Positions 17,304 through 25,839 of a stretch of 64,000 nt of DNA are shown piece after piece. The notes under the pieces were generated by a model. The model searched no databases. It worked only from the letters and a program-made list of their open reading frames with translations, and had not been told where the DNA came from. Source of the stretch: CBDAQD01 sp965275905 (GTDB lineage: Bacteria; Pseudomonadota; Alphaproteobacteria; Rhizobiales; JAJFHC01); assembly GCA_965275905.1 (NCBI GenBank), contig CBDHYJ010000080.1, forward strand, positions 62,001 through 126,000. Direction: 5' to 3'. Position numbers and translations under genes: made by a program. Each line of letters opens with the position of its first letter. Position 1 is the stretch's first letter.

Positions 17304-18338
17304 ATGTTCCGAAAACAGACCCTCTGGGCCGCCGCCGCGGTTTTCGCTGGCGCATTCGCCTTCGCCGGTCCGCTCAAGGCGGAAACGACTCTGACGCTGT
17401 CGTCCTGGCTGCCGCCGAAACACCCGATCGTCGCCGACATGATCAAGCCGTGGATCGCCGCCGTCGAGAAGGAAACCAAGGGCAACGTCAAGATCAAGAT
17501 CCTGGCAAAGCCGCTCGGCAAGCCGCCGGCACACTTCGACCTCGCCAAGGACGGCCTGGCCGACATCACGTATGGCGTACATGGCTATCAGCCGGGCCGC
17601 TTTCAGCTCACGAAGGCCGCCGAAATGCCGTTCCTCGGCGACAGTGCCGTGGCGACATCGGTGGCCTACTGGCGAATCTACAAGAAGCATCTGGAAAAGC
17701 ACAACGAACACAAGGGCGTGCAGGTCCTCGGTGTCTTTACGCATGGACCCGGCCACATGTTCAACGCCAAGCGGGCGGTGAACAAGCTTTCCGATCTGGA
17801 AGGCCTCAAGATCCGCGTCGGTGGCGGTGTCGTCAACGACATCACCAAGGCCGTCGGTGCGACCGCCCTGCTGAAGCCTGCGCCGAAGTCCTACGAACTG
17901 ATGTCGAACGGCGTTGCCGACGGCGTGTTCTTCCCGCAGGAATCGATCCGGTCGTTCAAGCTCACCAAGCTGGTCCGCCATGCGACCTTCGTGCCGGGCG
18001 GCCTCTATAACGTCAGCTTCTTCCTGGTCATGAACCCGAAGAAATTCGCCGGCCTTCCCAAGGCCGATCAGGACGCCATCATGAAGGTGTCCGGCGAGAA
18101 CTTCGCGCGCATTGCCGGTTCCGGCTGGGACAACGCCGATGCCGCCGGCGTCAAGGCCATGGAGGCTGACGGCGTCGCGATCATCACGGCGTCGGATGCC
18201 CTCATGAAGGAGATCAAGGACAAGGCCGGCCCGATCGAGGCGGCCTGGGTCAAGGACGTCACGGCCAAGGGTCTCGACGGCGCCAAGGTGCTTGAAGAAC
18301 TGCGTGCCGAGATCGCCAAGGTCGCGGCGGGCAATTGA
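17304..18338 (+). CDS. dctP: TRAP transporter substrate-binding protein, DctP family
   Basis: A 344-residue periplasmic binding protein with a Sec signal peptide (about residues 1-26, ending FAGPLKA). It belongs to the DctP family of tripartite ATP-independent periplasmic transporters for organic acids. The conserved arginine that binds the substrate carboxylate is in the GLKIRVGG segment (Arg171). A purine-rich Shine-Dalgarno (GAAGGAAAAAGGGAG) precedes the ATG. It is separated by 78 bp from the synthetase gene and overlaps dctQ, so it belongs to the same operon and presumably captures the acid that the upstream enzymes degrade. Confidence 0.93.
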   Translation: MFRKQTLWAAAAVFAGAFAFAGPLKAETTLTLSSWLPPKHPIVADMIKPWIAAVEKETKGNVKIKILAKPLGKPPAHFDLAKDGLADITYGVHGYQPGRFQLTKAAEMPFLGDSAVATSVAYWRIYKKHLEKHNEHKGVQVLGVFTHGPGHMFNAKRAVNKLSDLEGLKIRVGGGVVNDITKAVGATALLKPAPKSYELMSNGVADGVFFPQESIRSFKLTKLVRHATFVPGGLYNVSFFLVMNPKKFAGLPKADQDAIMKVSGENFARIAGSGWDNADAAGVKAMEADGVAIITASDALMKEIKDKAGPIEAAWVKDVTAKGLDGAKVLEELRAEIAKVAAGN

Positions 18339-18847
18339 CCGACAGCGCATCGATACAACAACAACCGGGTGGCCGGGTCGTCCAGTGGACGGTCCGGCTG
18401 CTTGGCATTATGGCGTCCATATTCCTGTTCGCCATGATGTGGCTGACCTTCGTCGACGTCTGGGGGCGCTATCTGTTCAACGCGCCCGTGCCGGGCGGCT
18501 TCGAAGTTACGGAACTCATGATGGCCACCCTCATTTTCGCCGGCCTGCCGCTGGTCACGCTGAGCGGCGAGCACATAACCGTTGATCTCACCGAGCACCT
18601 GTTTTCATCGGGTTTCAAACGATTCCGTGATGCCGCGGTCTCGATCGGCTGCACGATCATGATGGGCATCCTGTCCTGGCGCATGTGGATCAAGGCCGCC
18701 GAACAGGTCGACTATGGCGACCAGACCGCCATGCTCAATATCCCGGTTTCTCCGGTCACGTTCTTCATGGCCGCCGCCACCGCCTTCACCTGCATTCTGC
18801 TGGCCATCCTGTCCGTCGCGTCCCTGCGCCGGCCGGCCGCAGCCTGA
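18335..18847 (+). CDS. dctQ: TRAP transporter small permease, DctQ family
   Basis: A 170-residue membrane protein with four hydrophobic helices (about residues 20-45, 55-78, 95-115 and 135-160). The family pattern is visible: FVDVWGRYLFNAPVPG between helices 1 and 2, then VTLSGEHITVDL. The start is a TTG overlapping the dctP stop by 4 bp (TTGA), which makes translation dependent on dctP. Together with dctP and dctM it completes the importer, driven by a sodium or proton gradient in characterised systems. Confidence 0.9.
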   Translation: MTDSASIQQQPGGRVVQWTVRLLGIMASIFLFAMMWLTFVDVWGRYLFNAPVPGGFEVTELMMATLIFAGLPLVTLSGEHITVDLTEHLFSSGFKRFRDAAVSIGCTIMMGILSWRMWIKAAEQVDYGDQTAMLNIPVSPVTFFMAAATAFTCILLAILSVASLRRPAAA

Positions 18848-18871
18848 CCCGCGAGCGGCGAGGCAACTGCG

Positions 18872-20188
18872 GTGCAGGAAGCTCTGATCGGATTTGCCGC
18901 CCTTCTCGTCCTGATATTGCTCAGGGTCCCGATCGCCTTCGCCATGGGCCTGGTCGGCACGATCGGTTTCGGGATCATGGTGAACTGGCAGGCCGCGCTC
19001 GCCATGATCGCCTCGGTCACCTACGAGACCGGCCTCGCCTACAGTCTTTCCGTCGTTCCCCTGTTCATCCTGATGGGCAATTTTGTGACGCGGGCCGGCC
19101 TCTCCGACGAACTTTACAGCGCTGCCAATGCCTTCTTGGGGCATCGCCGCGGCGGCCTTGCCATGGCGACTGTTGTCGCCTGCGGCGGCTTCAGCGCGGT
19201 CTGTGGATCGAGCCTCGCCACGGCAGCCACCATGGCGCGGGTCGCCATGCCGCCCATGCGGTCGTACGGGTATTCCGACGGCCTCGCCGCAGGATCGATC
19301 GCGGCCGGCGGGACGCTCGGCATCCTGATTCCGCCGAGCGTGATCCTGGTCATTTACGGCATCATGACCGAGCAGGACATCGGCAAGTTGTTCATGGCGG
19401 GCATCCTGCCGGGTCTTCTGGGCGTCCTGCTTTATCTCGCCGCCGTACAGGTCACGATCTGGCGCAATCCCGAATCCGGCCCACCCGGCGAGCGGGTCGG
19501 ATGGCGCGACCGCATCAGGGCGCTGAGCGGCGTATGGGGTGTGCTTGTGCTGTTCCTGATCGTCATGGGCGGCATCTACGGCGGCATCTTCACGCCGACG
19601 GAAGCGGCCGGCATAGGCGCTTCCGGTGCTTTCCTCTTCGCGCTCGCGCGCCGGAAGCTCACCGTGGCGTCCACGTACGAAATCCTGATACAGAGCGTGA
19701 AGACCACCGCGATGATCTTCTCGATTCTCATCGGCGCACTGATGTTCTCGAACTTCGTCAACATCGTCGACATGCCCGGCGCGATCACCAGCTTCGTCAC
19801 GAACGCACAGCTCTCACCGATGCTGGTGATGCTGTTCATCATCCTGATCTACGTCATACTCGGCTGCATTCTCGAAAGTCTTTCGATGATCCTGCTGACC
19901 GTCCCGGTGTTCTATCCGCTGATCTCCGAGATGACGTTCCCCGGGGTGCCGCCTGAGATGATCCTGATCTGGTTCGGCATCATCGTGGTCGTCGTCACCG
20001 AGATCAGCCTGATCACGCCTCCTGTCGGACTCAACGTGTTTGTCCTGAGAGGTGTGCTTCCCGACGTGCCGACCCGCGTCGTGTTCAAGGGCGTGACGCC
20101 GTTCTGGATCGCTGACATCGTCAGGCTTCTGTTGCTTGTCTTCGTCCCGGCCATATCCTTGATGCTGCCGACCCTGATGGGACGTTAG
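18872..20188 (+). CDS. dctM: TRAP transporter large permease, DctM family
   Basis: A 438-residue polytopic membrane protein of the DctM/SiaM ion-transporter type with about 12 hydrophobic segments. Family motifs are seen: AFAMGLVG near the start, the conserved GFSAVCGSSLATAATM segment, GTLGILIPPSVILVIYG, GIYGGIFTPTEAAG and TPPVGLNVFVL. The start is GTG 24 bp after dctQ. It is the last gene of the operon; no clear terminator was seen before the next gene 100 bp downstream. Confidence 0.93.
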   Translation: MQEALIGFAALLVLILLRVPIAFAMGLVGTIGFGIMVNWQAALAMIASVTYETGLAYSLSVVPLFILMGNFVTRAGLSDELYSAANAFLGHRRGGLAMATVVACGGFSAVCGSSLATAATMARVAMPPMRSYGYSDGLAAGSIAAGGTLGILIPPSVILVIYGIMTEQDIGKLFMAGILPGLLGVLLYLAAVQVTIWRNPESGPPGERVGWRDRIRALSGVWGVLVLFLIVMGGIYGGIFTPTEAAGIGASGAFLFALARRKLTVASTYEILIQSVKTTAMIFSILIGALMFSNFVNIVDMPGAITSFVTNAQLSPMLVMLFIILIYVILGCILESLSMILLTVPVFYPLISEMTFPGVPPEMILIWFGIIVVVVTEISLITPPVGLNVFVLRGVLPDVPTRVVFKGVTPFWIADIVRLLLLVFVPAISLMLPTLMGR

Positions 20189-20288
20189 CGAACCACCTCC
20201 GGCTAAAAGACTGAAATTACAGCACTTTTCGCCTGATTATTCTTGAAGCTCCGTAATCGTGCTATGCGGGACCTTCGGAGGAACTGCG

Positions 20289-20699
20289 ATGGCAAAGACA
20301 GCGGGAGAGAGGCTCGCCGCGAAGAAGGAGCCGAAGAAGGTCGTCCTCGAAAAGGACTTCGCGGGGATCAGGAAAGGCAGCCTGCTGTTCGTCGGAACGC
20401 CCCGGATCGTGGCGGAATACATGCGCAGGATCCCGTACGGGCAGACGCGGACGATCGACCGCATGCGGCGTGAGCTTGCGCGCCGCCGCAAATGCGACGC
20501 CACGTGCCCGGTCTCGACGGCCATTTTTATCCGCATCGCCGCGCAGGCCGCCATCGATGAAATGGGCGATGGCAAACCCGTCAAAGATGTCATTCCGTTC
20601 TGGCGGCTGATTGCGCCGGAAGACAAGGTCGCCGGAAAGCTCACCATCGACCGCGAATGGATCGAAACCCAGCGCAACATCGAAACGGGCGCGGCCTGA
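20289..20699 (+). CDS. MGMT-family (alkyltransferase-like) small protein of unknown function
   Basis: A 136-residue cytoplasmic protein. The central part follows a small-protein family annotated as MGMT-like: PRIVAEYMRRIPYGQTRTID, RRELARRRK, then CPVSTAIFIRIAA and PFWRLIAPE. The helix-turn-helix-like segment and the CPVST Cys recall O6-alkylguanine-DNA alkyltransferases, but the canonical PCHRV motif is absent, so alkyl transfer is not established. GGAGG at 20277-20281 precedes the ATG and decides the start; a 10-codon upstream extension is open. It stands 100 bp after dctM on the same strand and could be read through from the operon. Confidence 0.7.
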   Translation: MAKTAGERLAAKKEPKKVVLEKDFAGIRKGSLLFVGTPRIVAEYMRRIPYGQTRTIDRMRRELARRRKCDATCPVSTAIFIRIAAQAAIDEMGDGKPVKDVIPFWRLIAPEDKVAGKLTIDREWIETQRNIETGAA

Positions 20700-20727
20700 C
20701 GCCAACGCTCGCCATGATCCGGTGAGA

Positions 20728-22104
20728 CTACGAGCCCGCCCGGATCTTTTCGCGCGCCGCGACGAACGCCCGGACCGACCGCTCGATATCCGCGGGTGTC
20801 GTCTCCGCGCCGCAGACACTGATCCGGATCACCGGCTCGCCCGCCCATTGCGATCCGCCGCACCAGCATTCACCGGACTTCTGAACATTCGCCAGCAGTG
20901 CTTCCGTTTCCGCGGGCGTATCGCCGGCCACGAGCACCTGATTGAATACGACCTCGTTGAGCACACGGAAGTCTGCCGCCTGCAGTTGCCCGGCAAAGGC
21001 GCGCGCGCCGCTACAGAGCTGGTCGATCAGCCCGGCCACGCCGTTTCGTCCGAGCGTGGCAAGCGTTGCCCAGAGATCGATGCCTCGCGCCCGCCGCGAC
21101 ATCTCCGGCGTATACATCATGCCGTCGCGGTTTTCGCTCCAGACGATATAGGAACCAGACGCCTGAAGGGCCGACGACAACGCGTCCCGGTCGCGGCACA
21201 GGATGATGCCGCAGTCATAGGGTGCGTTGAGTGTCTTGTGCGCATCCGCCGACCAGGAGTCCGCAAGTTCAATACCGTCGCACAGATGCGCCGTCTTTGG
21301 TGACGCCGCGGCCCAGAGACCGAAGGCTCCGTCGATGTGAACCCAGGCACCGGCTTCTTGCGCCTTCTCACAGATCGGCCGGAACGGGTCGAACGCACCG
21401 CTGTTGACGTTGCCAGCCTGAAGCATCAGCAATGTGTGCTCATCCAGCGGCGGGATCTGGTCGGCGATCACGCGGCCCTGGTTGTCGCATGGCACCTTGT
21501 GGACGCGGTCCCGGCCAAGACCGAGCAGAGCAAGCGCCTTGAAGACCGTCGCGTGGGCCTGCTCGCCGAGCACAACCCTGATCTCCGGCGCCCCGAACAG
21601 TCCGTCGGCCGTCACGTCCCAGCCCTGCTTCTTCAACAGCGCGTTTCTGGCGGCCGCCAGACAGCATACAAGCGACGTGGCTGTTCCGGTCACAAGTCCC
21701 AGGCATGTGCTCGCCGGCAGCCCGAACAGATCAACAAGCCACCGTTCGCAGGCAGCCTCCAGCCTGGCTCCTATCGGCGATGTCACGTGAAGCGCACCGT
21801 TCTGGTCCCAGGCGTCGGCGAGCCAGCGCGCCGCGAGCGCCGGCGGATGCAAGCCTCCGTTTACGAACCCGAAGTAACGGCCACCCGTCTGGGCGACCGC
21901 CGCCGGCGCCCCGTGGCGATGGAGAAGCTCCAGCATCGCGCCCGGCTCAAGACCGCTCTCGGGCAAGTCCGTGTCGAACACACTCAGGGCCGCAATCGCA
22001 TCGTCCGAAGGAAAGACCGGGCGATCCCGCACGGTCGCAACGTAATTCGCCGCGTAGCCATGCGCCTGTTCGAGGAGTGCGTGTATCTCTTTGTCTTCCA
22101 TCAT
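20728..22104 (-). CDS. PLP-dependent group II amino acid decarboxylase (aromatic/glutamate decarboxylase family)
   Basis: A 458-residue fold-type I PLP enzyme of the group II decarboxylase family (aromatic-L-amino-acid, glutamate and diaminobutyrate decarboxylases). Markers: GGRYFGFVNGG near residue 75, GLVTGTATSLV, the cofactor-binding Asp in VHIDGAFGLWA, and the PLP lysine in WSADAHKTLNAPYDCG. The substrate cannot be read from sequence. It lies 95 bp behind the aminotransferase gene on the same strand, beyond a GC-rich hairpin, and both face the divergent MocR regulator, suggesting one pathway for an amino acid or amine. Confidence 0.85.
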   Translation of the reverse strand: MMEDKEIHALLEQAHGYAANYVATVRDRPVFPSDDAIAALSVFDTDLPESGLEPGAMLELLHRHGAPAAVAQTGGRYFGFVNGGLHPPALAARWLADAWDQNGALHVTSPIGARLEAACERWLVDLFGLPASTCLGLVTGTATSLVCCLAAARNALLKKQGWDVTADGLFGAPEIRVVLGEQAHATVFKALALLGLGRDRVHKVPCDNQGRVIADQIPPLDEHTLLMLQAGNVNSGAFDPFRPICEKAQEAGAWVHIDGAFGLWAAASPKTAHLCDGIELADSWSADAHKTLNAPYDCGIILCRDRDALSSALQASGSYIVWSENRDGMMYTPEMSRRARGIDLWATLATLGRNGVAGLIDQLCSGARAFAGQLQAADFRVLNEVVFNQVLVAGDTPAETEALLANVQKSGECWCGGSQWAGEPVIRISVCGAETTPADIERSVRAFVAAREKIRAGS

Positions 22105-22124
22105 CCCTGTCCTGAATCGGCTTC

Positions 22125-22148
22125 GCCCGCCGGATCATGCCGGCGGGC
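22125..22148 (-). other. GC-rich intercistronic hairpin between the aminotransferase and decarboxylase genes
   Basis: GCCCGCCGG and CCGGCGGGC form a stem of about nine pairs around a short loop, with no T-tract. It lies in the 95-bp gap of a two-gene minus-strand unit and could attenuate or stabilise the transcript. Confidence 0.4.
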
Positions 22149-22199
22149 GCGACGTCTTTAGCTGACTGTACTCTCGATCAGTTTTACTCCGGCACCGGA

Positions 22200-23348
22200 C
22201 TAGGCCGCAGTCCTAACCGCATCGTGAAGCGCTGCGGAAAGCGCATCGAGCCCAGCCTCGAACTCCGGCATCGGCAGAAGACCGAAACCAAGCCGGAACA
22301 CGCGGCTCTCTTCTCCGAACCAGGCACCGTCGGCGACGCGCACATCATGACGCTCGAGTGCCGCGTAGAACCGCGCAACACCGGCATCGTCAAATGCCGA
22401 CGGCTTCAACCGACCGCAGCACAGCGCTCCGGCATCAGGCCTGACCCATTCGACCAGCGCGCTGTTGCTTTCGAACCAGGCGCTCGTGCGCGCCAGACCA
22501 TCGGCCAGTTGCCTGCGCCGTACGGCCATGATCTCGTCCTGGCGCTCATAAACGCGCAATGCCAGCGCCTCGTCGATCCGCGAACAGGCGATCACCGTGT
22601 TGAACTTGCCGAGGATCATCTGTTCCATCATCGCGGTGTCTCGCGACACGGCCCAGCCGAGCCGCAGACCCGGTGCACCGTGGCACTTCGACAGCGACGC
22701 ACAGGAGATCACCCGCGGATCGAGATGAACCGCGCTCGCGGCGATCGCGCCGTCGCCGTAAACCGCTTCCCGATAGGTCTCATCGACCAGAAGATAGGCA
22801 TCCGGGCACCTGGACGCCATCACATCGAGGATCGCACGCAGAGTGGCATCATCGATGGCGACGCCCGATGGGTTTTGCGGCGACGCCAGGCCGACAAGCT
22901 TCGTCGCTGGTGACAGCTGCGCGCTCAGCGCCTCGACGTCGATCCGATATCCGTTGTCGAATGTCACCGAAAGCGTTTTGACATCAGCACCGATCGACCG
23001 TAACGCATTGGTGGAATTGGGAAAAAGCGGCGTCGTGGTGACCACCTCGTCACCTGGCTCACACAGTATGAATGCGATCAGAAACAACGAGTGCATGCCG
23101 CCGATCGTGATCACCACATCATCAGGCTCGACGTCATGGGCGTTCGCGACAGCCTTGCGCAGACCGGGATCCCCCGCCGCCGTGCCGTAGCTCAGCGCCA
23201 CATCCGCCAGATCACCGAAACCCTCTTCGGTCAGCAGATCGCGCACATGCAGGTCCGGACCGATGCTCTCCGCAAGGTCGTAGCGCGGCGTGAAAGCTGT
23301 CAGCGACATGATGTCGTTCTTTGCAAATCTATTCGGTGTCTTGGGCAT
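22200..23348 (-). CDS. PLP-dependent aminotransferase, class I/II fold
   Basis: A 382-residue fold-type I aminotransferase. Visible features: ALSYGTAAGDPGLRKAVA near residue 55, the GGMHSLF cofactor region, the SPQNPSG substrate-binding motif, the VDETYRE Asp/Tyr pair, the PLP lysine in SLSKCHGAPGLRLGW, and a carboxylate-binding Arg near the end in SRVFRLGFG. ATG at 23348 has GAAGGAG just upstream and is preferred to an ATG 15 codons earlier. It is divergent from a MocR-type regulator across 163 bp that contain a perfect inverted repeat, so it is probably controlled by that protein. Substrate unknown. Confidence 0.87.
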   Translation of the reverse strand: MPKTPNRFAKNDIMSLTAFTPRYDLAESIGPDLHVRDLLTEEGFGDLADVALSYGTAAGDPGLRKAVANAHDVEPDDVVITIGGMHSLFLIAFILCEPGDEVVTTTPLFPNSTNALRSIGADVKTLSVTFDNGYRIDVEALSAQLSPATKLVGLASPQNPSGVAIDDATLRAILDVMASRCPDAYLLVDETYREAVYGDGAIAASAVHLDPRVISCASLSKCHGAPGLRLGWAVSRDTAMMEQMILGKFNTVIACSRIDEALALRVYERQDEIMAVRRRQLADGLARTSAWFESNSALVEWVRPDAGALCCGRLKPSAFDDAGVARFYAALERHDVRVADGAWFGEESRVFRLGFGLLPMPEFEAGLDALSAALHDAVRTAA

Positions 23349-23459
23349 CTTCGCTCCTTCGGCGGCGACGTGCCGCCCTGTTTCGAACCGCAAACTTGCC
23401 CGTGAGTATGCCGATGATCAGGCACTTGAAACAGATACAGAATTCGACAATTGTTACCG

Positions 23460-23487
23460 GTACAGATGGAATTGCAGCAATCTGTAC
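23460..23487. promoter_or_regulatory. Perfect inverted repeat, candidate MocR operator
   Basis: GTACAGAT and ATCTGTAC, separated by 12 bp, form a perfect 8-bp-arm inverted repeat between the divergent aminotransferase and MocR genes, 25 bp upstream of the proposed MocR start. An additional TACAG occurs at about 23435, giving a direct-repeat arrangement as well, which is the style of site bound by MocR proteins such as GabR and PdxR. Confidence 0.5.
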
Positions 23488-23511
23488 TGTTTGTGGGACT
23501 GGGGATATCCG

Positions 23512-24972
23512 TTGCCTGAAGTGACAACAGAACAAGATGCGCCTGCGCACAGATACGAGGCGATTGCCGCCTTCATCACGTCGCTTGTTGAAAGCGGAAC
23601 GTTGCGGGCCGGCATGCGTGCTCCCTCCCTGCGCAAGATTGCATCCCAGCACAAGGCCAGCATGTCGACCGTGATGCAGGCCTATCGGCTGCTTGAGGAC
23701 CAGGGCGTACTGGAAGCCAGGCCGAAATCCGGTTTCTACGTCACGGCGTCGAGCAAGGTTTCACTGGACACACCGGCTGTTTCAAATCCGCCGAGCAGGG
23801 CAACGCCCGTCAAGGTCTCCGGCGGGATTCTTGAGATCCTCGAGAACGCTTCAAACCCGGATCTTGTCCCGCTCGGCTGCGCCATCCCGAGCGCGGATCT
23901 GCTTGCCGCCGGCAGACTTGACCGGTTTCTCGCGCGCGCCGCGCGGATGCGCGGAAGGGATTACAACATTTACACCGAACCCCGAGGTGACATCGGACTG
24001 AGGGGCGAGATCGCACGCCGGGCACTGCGCTGGGGTCAGGCGGTCTCGCCCGATGAAATCGCCGTCACCTGCGGTTGCACGGAGGCCCTGTCGCTGGCGC
24101 TGCGGGTCGTCGCTCGCCCGGGCGATACGGTCGCCATCGAATCGCCGAGTTATTTCGGCCTGCTCCAGGTTCTCGAAGCGCAAGGACTGAAGGCGCTCGA
24201 ACTGCCCACGGATTCTAATGACGGCATTGAAATTGATGCGCTCGAAAAGGCGCTGAGAACCCGTTCGATTGCAGCCTGTCTGCTTTCGTCGAGTTTCAAC
24301 AATCCGCTCGGTTTTGCTACGAGCGAGGCCAAGAAGCGCGAAATTCTGGATGTGCTCACCAGGCACGAAGTACCTCTCATCGAAGACGACATTTATGGCG
24401 ACATCTATTTCGGCAGCGAAAGGCCCAAGCCTTTCTCCGCCCTCGACCCAAATGCCGATGTCATCTACTGCAGCTCGTTTTCAAAGACGGTCGCGCCCGG
24501 CTACCGGATCGGCTGGATCATGTCGCCGCGCCATATCGAGCCGATTCTGGAGGAGAAGTTCGCGCTCACGCTATGCGGCCCGGCCCTGCCGCAGGCCGCC
24601 ATGGCAGAATTCCTTTCATCGGGCGGCTTCGACAGCCACCTGCGGCGTGTCCGCCGCGTCTTCGCCGATCACATCGACCGCATGACACGGACGATCGGCA
24701 GGAGTTTTCCGGAAACAACCCGCATTACGCGGCCCGCAGGCGGCTTCGTGCTCTGGCTCGAAATGCCCCCCGGTTTCGACAGCAGGAGGTTGTTTGACAC
24801 TGCGATCGAAGCCGGCATTTCCATTGCGCCTGGCGATATTTTCACCGCCACCGATCGCTATCGCAATTGCATCCGCTTGAGCTGCGGCCATGCCTGGGGC
24901 GACTGGATCGAGCAGGGGCTGGAAACACTGGGGGATTTGGTGGACGGGATTCTATCGCGATCACCGGGCTGA
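23512..24972 (+). CDS. MocR-type regulator (GntR helix-turn-helix plus aminotransferase-like domain)
   Basis: A 486-residue MocR/PdxR-type regulator. The GntR winged helix occupies about residues 15-80 (APSLRKIASQHKASMSTVMQ and GVLEARPKSGFYV). The aminotransferase-like effector domain (about 110-480) keeps cofactor motifs: AVTCGCTEALSLAL, FNNPLG, the Asp/Tyr of EDDIYGDIYF and the PLP lysine in SSFSKTVAPGYRIGW. Such proteins sense amino compounds or PLP and usually control a divergent gene. The frame is open 74 codons upstream, but those residues have no GntR character; TTG at 23512 or GTG at 23521 is the likely start. Confidence 0.88.
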   Translation: MPEVTTEQDAPAHRYEAIAAFITSLVESGTLRAGMRAPSLRKIASQHKASMSTVMQAYRLLEDQGVLEARPKSGFYVTASSKVSLDTPAVSNPPSRATPVKVSGGILEILENASNPDLVPLGCAIPSADLLAAGRLDRFLARAARMRGRDYNIYTEPRGDIGLRGEIARRALRWGQAVSPDEIAVTCGCTEALSLALRVVARPGDTVAIESPSYFGLLQVLEAQGLKALELPTDSNDGIEIDALEKALRTRSIAACLLSSSFNNPLGFATSEAKKREILDVLTRHEVPLIEDDIYGDIYFGSERPKPFSALDPNADVIYCSSFSKTVAPGYRIGWIMSPRHIEPILEEKFALTLCGPALPQAAMAEFLSSGGFDSHLRRVRRVFADHIDRMTRTIGRSFPETTRITRPAGGFVLWLEMPPGFDSRRLFDTAIEAGISIAPGDIFTATDRYRNCIRLSCGHAWGDWIEQGLETLGDLVDGILSRSPG

Positions 24973-24989
24973 TCAGGCGGAACGCTGAA

Positions 24990-25808
24990 GTGAACGGCCA
25001 ATATGACAGTCAGTTCAACCTGCGCAGACGGCATCGTCTCAGCCCGCTTTATCTCGCGCTCAATTCAGTTCAGAGTGCAATCGCACGCGTGCGGTTGCCT
25101 TGTCATCTCGATGTCCAATATGGCGATAGTGACGGTCAGAAGCTGGACGTGTTCCCTTCGGATGTAGCGGGAGCTCCCCTGTTTATCTTCATTCACGGCG
25201 GCTATTTTCGCGCACTCGACAAGCGGCAATATCACTTCATGGCGCCCGCCATGGCGCGATCCGGATTCACGACCGTTCTGGTGAATTACGACCTTGCCCC
25301 GCGCGTGAGCGTAGCCGAAATCGTTGATCAGGTTTCGAGGGCATTCGCTTGGATCGCGCAGGAAGCGCATCTATGGAACGGCGATGCGGCCCGGGTGATA
25401 TTGTGCGGTCATTCCGTTGGGGCGTTTCTTGCCGCGAAGATTCTGCAGCAGGAACCGCCCGGACGAAACGCCTGTGTCGTCGAGAAGGCAATTCTGCTCA
25501 GCGGACTGTTCGATCTGGGGCCGATGAGGCAGTCCTACCTGAACCGGGATCTGCAACTCTCCGAGTCGGACGTCGCAACACTCAGTCCCATAAACAATGT
25601 GCTGCGACAGGAGCCCGAAATCCTGATCGCCGTGGGCAAAGAGGAAACCGACGAGTTCATCGCCCAATCAACGCGATATGCGCAGAAACTCGGCGATGAC
25701 GGCATCAGCCACAAGCTCGTTGTTGCGCCAGGGATCAATCACTACACGATGGCGCGGTTGCTTGCCCGCCAACACAATCCGGTTTCCGATTGGCTGCTTC
25801 AGCCGTGA
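24990..25808 (+). CDS. Alpha/beta hydrolase resembling kynurenine formamidase/arylformamidase
   Basis: A 272-residue alpha/beta hydrolase of the esterase/lipase branch with the HGG oxyanion motif: IFIHGGYFRALDK (about residue 65), nucleophile elbow ILCGHSVGAF, and the terminal histidine in PGINHYTM. The HGGYxxxLDK pattern is common in bacterial arylformamidases that open N-formylkynurenine. The GTG at 24990 starts 17 bp after the MocR stop, so the gene is probably cotranscribed with the regulator. Frame-open upstream residues belong to an overlap with MocR and are ignored. Activity is inferred; other carboxylesterases share the motif. Confidence 0.75.
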   Translation: MNGQYDSQFNLRRRHRLSPLYLALNSVQSAIARVRLPCHLDVQYGDSDGQKLDVFPSDVAGAPLFIFIHGGYFRALDKRQYHFMAPAMARSGFTTVLVNYDLAPRVSVAEIVDQVSRAFAWIAQEAHLWNGDAARVILCGHSVGAFLAAKILQQEPPGRNACVVEKAILLSGLFDLGPMRQSYLNRDLQLSESDVATLSPINNVLRQEPEILIAVGKEETDEFIAQSTRYAQKLGDDGISHKLVVAPGINHYTMARLLARQHNPVSDWLLQP

Positions 25809-25839
25809 CGCCGAGCCGGCGGCGGACAATCCGGGCCGC

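Noticed and set aside
17262..18350. 362-codon minus-strand frame opposite dctP
   Set aside because: Antisense shadow of dctP, with no motif and no start signal.
18685..19956. 423-codon plus-strand frame overlapping dctQ and dctM
   Set aside because: It is out of frame with two clear TRAP permease genes, is Arg/His/Pro-rich and has no membrane segments or motifs.
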